DNA of 64,000 nt from Pseudomonas sp. UMAB-08. Lineage in GTDB: Bacteria > Pseudomonadota > Gammaproteobacteria > Pseudomonadales > Pseudomonadaceae. The notes beneath the pieces were generated by a model, which was given only the letters and a program-made list of their open reading frames with translations, did no database searches and was not told the DNA's origin. The stretch lies in assembly GCF_900095225.1 (NCBI RefSeq), contig NZ_LT607416.1:62001-126000 (forward strand). Direction: 5' to 3'. Shown here piece by piece: positions 62,227-64,000 of the stretch. Position numbers and translations under genes: made by a program. The stretch's first letter is position 1. Each line of letters starts with the position of its first letter.

Positions 62227-64000
62227 TCACTTGTCTATGGCCAGAGCCGTTGCGGGGTCAGGCGCAGGGTGTGGCGGGCGCCGATGGAACAGCCGCTCTA
62301 GCTGCAGGTAGATCACCGGCGTGGTGAACAGAGTCAACGCTTGGCTGACGACTAACCCTCCGACCACCGCAATCCCCAAAGGTTGGCGTAACTCCGCGCC
62401 GACGCCGTAACCGAGCATCAGCGGCAAGGCGCCGAGCAGGGCCGCGAGCGTGGTCATGATGATCGGTCGGAAGCGCGTCAGGCAGGCTTCATAAATAGCG
62501 TCTTGTGGGCTGAGCCCTCGATTGCGCTGGGCATCCAGGGCGAAATCGACCAACAGGATACCGTTTTTCTTGACGATACCGATCAGCAGCACGATGCCGA
62601 TAAGCGCCATGATCGAGAAGTCCTGGCCCAGCAGCCAGAGCAGCAACAGTGCGCCGATCCCTGCGGAGGGCAGGGTCGAGATGATGGTCAGGGGGTGGAC
62701 GAAGCTTTCATACAGCACACCAAGGATGATGTACACCGCCACCAGAGCTGCCAGGACCAGCCACGGCTGGTTGGCCAATGAGCTCTGGAACGCCTGCGCC
62801 GCCCCCTGGAACGAGCCGATGATTGCTGCGGGCATGGCGATGTCGCTCTTGGCCTTGTCGAGCATCAGCACCGCATCGCCCAGCGCCACGCCGGGGGCGA
62901 GGTTGAAGGACAGATTGGCGGCCGGGAACATGCCGTCATGGCTGATGGACAGGGGACCAACGCTCGGTGGGTCGACCTTGGCCAGAGCCGACAGCGGGAC
63001 CATTTCGCCACTGAGCGGTGAGCGCAGATAGAAATAATTCAGGCTCTCGGCCTTGCCGCGTTGCTCGGTATCGAGTTCAAGGATGACCTTGTACTGGTTG
63101 ATGTCGGTCTGGTATTCGCTAATCTGCCGTTGGCCGAACGCATCGTACAGCGCCTGGTCGACGTCACTGGTCGTCAGGCCAAAGCGCGCAGCGGCGCTGC
63201 GGTCGATGCTGATGTGGGTGATGCTGCCACCCAGTTGAAGATCGTTGGACAGGTCACGGAAGGCCGGGTTTTCCCGGAGCTTTTCGGTCAGGCGCTGGGT
63301 CCAGGTATTGAGGAGCTGACCGTCATTGCTCTTGAGCACGTACTGGTATTGGCTTCGACTCGGGCCGGAGCTGAGGTTGATGTCTTGCCCGGCGCGCAGG
63401 TACAGGACGATGCCCGGCACTGTTGCCAGTTTCGGCCGTATGCGGTCGATGAACTCGCTGACCGATACATCGCGATCGCTGCGATCTTTGAGGGCAATCC
63501 AGAAACGTCCGTTGGCGATGGTCTGGTTGCTGCCGGTCACCCCCACCGAATGAGAAAATGCCTGGACCGCCGGGTCTTCGCCGACGATTTTGGCTATCGC
63601 CAAGTGCTTCTCAACCATGTCAGGGTAGGAAATATCGGCGGCGGCTTCGCTGGTGCCGAGCACGAAAGCGGTGTCCTGGACCGGGAAAAAGCCTTTGGGG
63701 ATGACGATGTAACCGGCGACTGCCAGCACCAGTGTCATGCCGAAAATCCCCATCATCACGCGCTGGTGAGCCAGTGCCTTGCGCAGACCTCGTTCGTACA
63801 GCGCCAATAAGCGCTCGCCGAAGCCCGGTTTGGCATCTGGATCATGCTTGGGGGCGCGCATGAACAAGGCTGCGAGGGTGGGTGCCAGGGTCAGCGAGAC
63901 CACTACCGAAATCAGAATGGTCGCGGTGGCGGTGAGGGCGAACTCCTTGAACAGCCGCCCGACCACGCCGCCCATGAACAGCAGCGGGATGAACGCGGCC
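62227..64000 (-). CDS. RND efflux permease, C-terminal part (cut by window edge)
   Basis: About 590 residues of an HAE1-type RND pump; the gene enters from the right edge in frame (AAFIPLLFMGGVVGRLFKEF). The second periplasmic half and the C-terminal helices are complete, with DFSIMALIGIVLLIGIVKKN in TM10. The loop SEAAADISYPDMVEKHLAIA and overall form resemble MdtB/MdtC (MuxB/MuxC) rather than metal pumps, yet it is followed by a heavy-metal-type two-component system. It exports hydrophobic compounds using proton flux with periplasmic and outer-membrane partners not visible here. Confidence 0.88.
   Translation of the reverse strand, partial: AAFIPLLFMGGVVGRLFKEFALTATATILISVVVSLTLAPTLAALFMRAPKHDPDAKPGFGERLLALYERGLRKALAHQRVMMGIFGMTLVLAVAGYIVIPKGFFPVQDTAFVLGTSEAAADISYPDMVEKHLAIAKIVGEDPAVQAFSHSVGVTGSNQTIANGRFWIALKDRSDRDVSVSEFIDRIRPKLATVPGIVLYLRAGQDINLSSGPSRSQYQYVLKSNDGQLLNTWTQRLTEKLRENPAFRDLSNDLQLGGSITHISIDRSAAARFGLTTSDVDQALYDAFGQRQISEYQTDINQYKVILELDTEQRGKAESLNYFYLRSPLSGEMVPLSALAKVDPPSVGPLSISHDGMFPAANLSFNLAPGVALGDAVLMLDKAKSDIAMPAAIIGSFQGAAQAFQSSLANQPWLVLAALVAVYIILGVLYESFVHPLTIISTLPSAGIGALLLLWLLGQDFSIMALIGIVLLIGIVKKNGILLVDFALDAQRNRGLSPQDAIYEACLTRFRPIIMTTLAALLGALPLMLGYGVGAELRQPLGIAVVGGLVVSQALTLFTTPVIYLQLERLFHRRPPHPAPDPATALAIDK

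Overview
The window is chromosomal DNA of a Pseudomonas, most likely of the P. fluorescens/putida side of the genus. The evidence is the combination of aapJQMP, a gcv operon controlled by GcsR, arcDABC, and the Entner-Doudoroff/glucose cluster gap/edd-glk-gltR-gtrS-gtsABCD-oprB-hexR-zwf-pgl-eda, together with DUF5064 and PA2169-type proteins, REP palindromes and high GC. No rRNA, tRNA, CRISPR array or complete insertion sequence was seen. Most genes are ordinary core genes. Starts were chosen by Shine-Dalgarno position and family N-termini, and several differ from the longest open frame.

Layout. 1-5,920: start of rhlB, an esterase, and the amino-acid ABC transporter operon aapJQMP, preceded by a candidate sigma-54 promoter. 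5,950-9,333: a low-GC accessory block on the minus strand. It holds hcp, a DUF4225 protein and three tandem small membrane proteins, all overlapping or nearly touching. I read it as a self-contained type VI secretion effector/immunity cassette. 9,554-16,021: an MFS transporter, small enzymes, YejK, an HU protein and RlmF. 16,199-24,684: valS-(unknown)-holC-pepA on minus, divergent from lptFG, then an RDD protein. 24,783-33,215: a cold-shock protein, then gcvH-gcvP-sdaA-gcvT with the regulator gcsR and a readable sigma-54/GcsR control region. 33,342-39,116: DUF5064 protein, the arginine deiminase operon arcDABC behind an ANR-type box, and a YbaN protein. 39,177-55,550: glucose uptake and catabolism with HexR-type operators and A-rich Hfq/Crc-type motifs. 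55,622-64,000: an aminotransferase, small proteins, a diguanylate cyclase, a two-component system and the 3' part of an RND pump gene.

How parts work together. OprB and GtsABCD bring in glucose, Glk phosphorylates it, and Zwf-Pgl-Edd-Eda convert it to pyruvate and glyceraldehyde 3-phosphate, which Gap oxidises. GltR/GtrS and HexR give positive and negative control. ArcD-A-B-C turn arginine into ornithine and ATP when oxygen is short. GcvT/H/P and SdaA degrade glycine and serine under GcsR.

The most interesting locus is the hcp-DUF4225-triple membrane protein cassette at 6,748-9,333. The effector candidate carries a glycine-rich hydrophobic stretch. Its putative immunity proteins are divergent copies of one three-helix module. 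This suggests an inner-membrane-acting toxin with a stacked set of protective genes.
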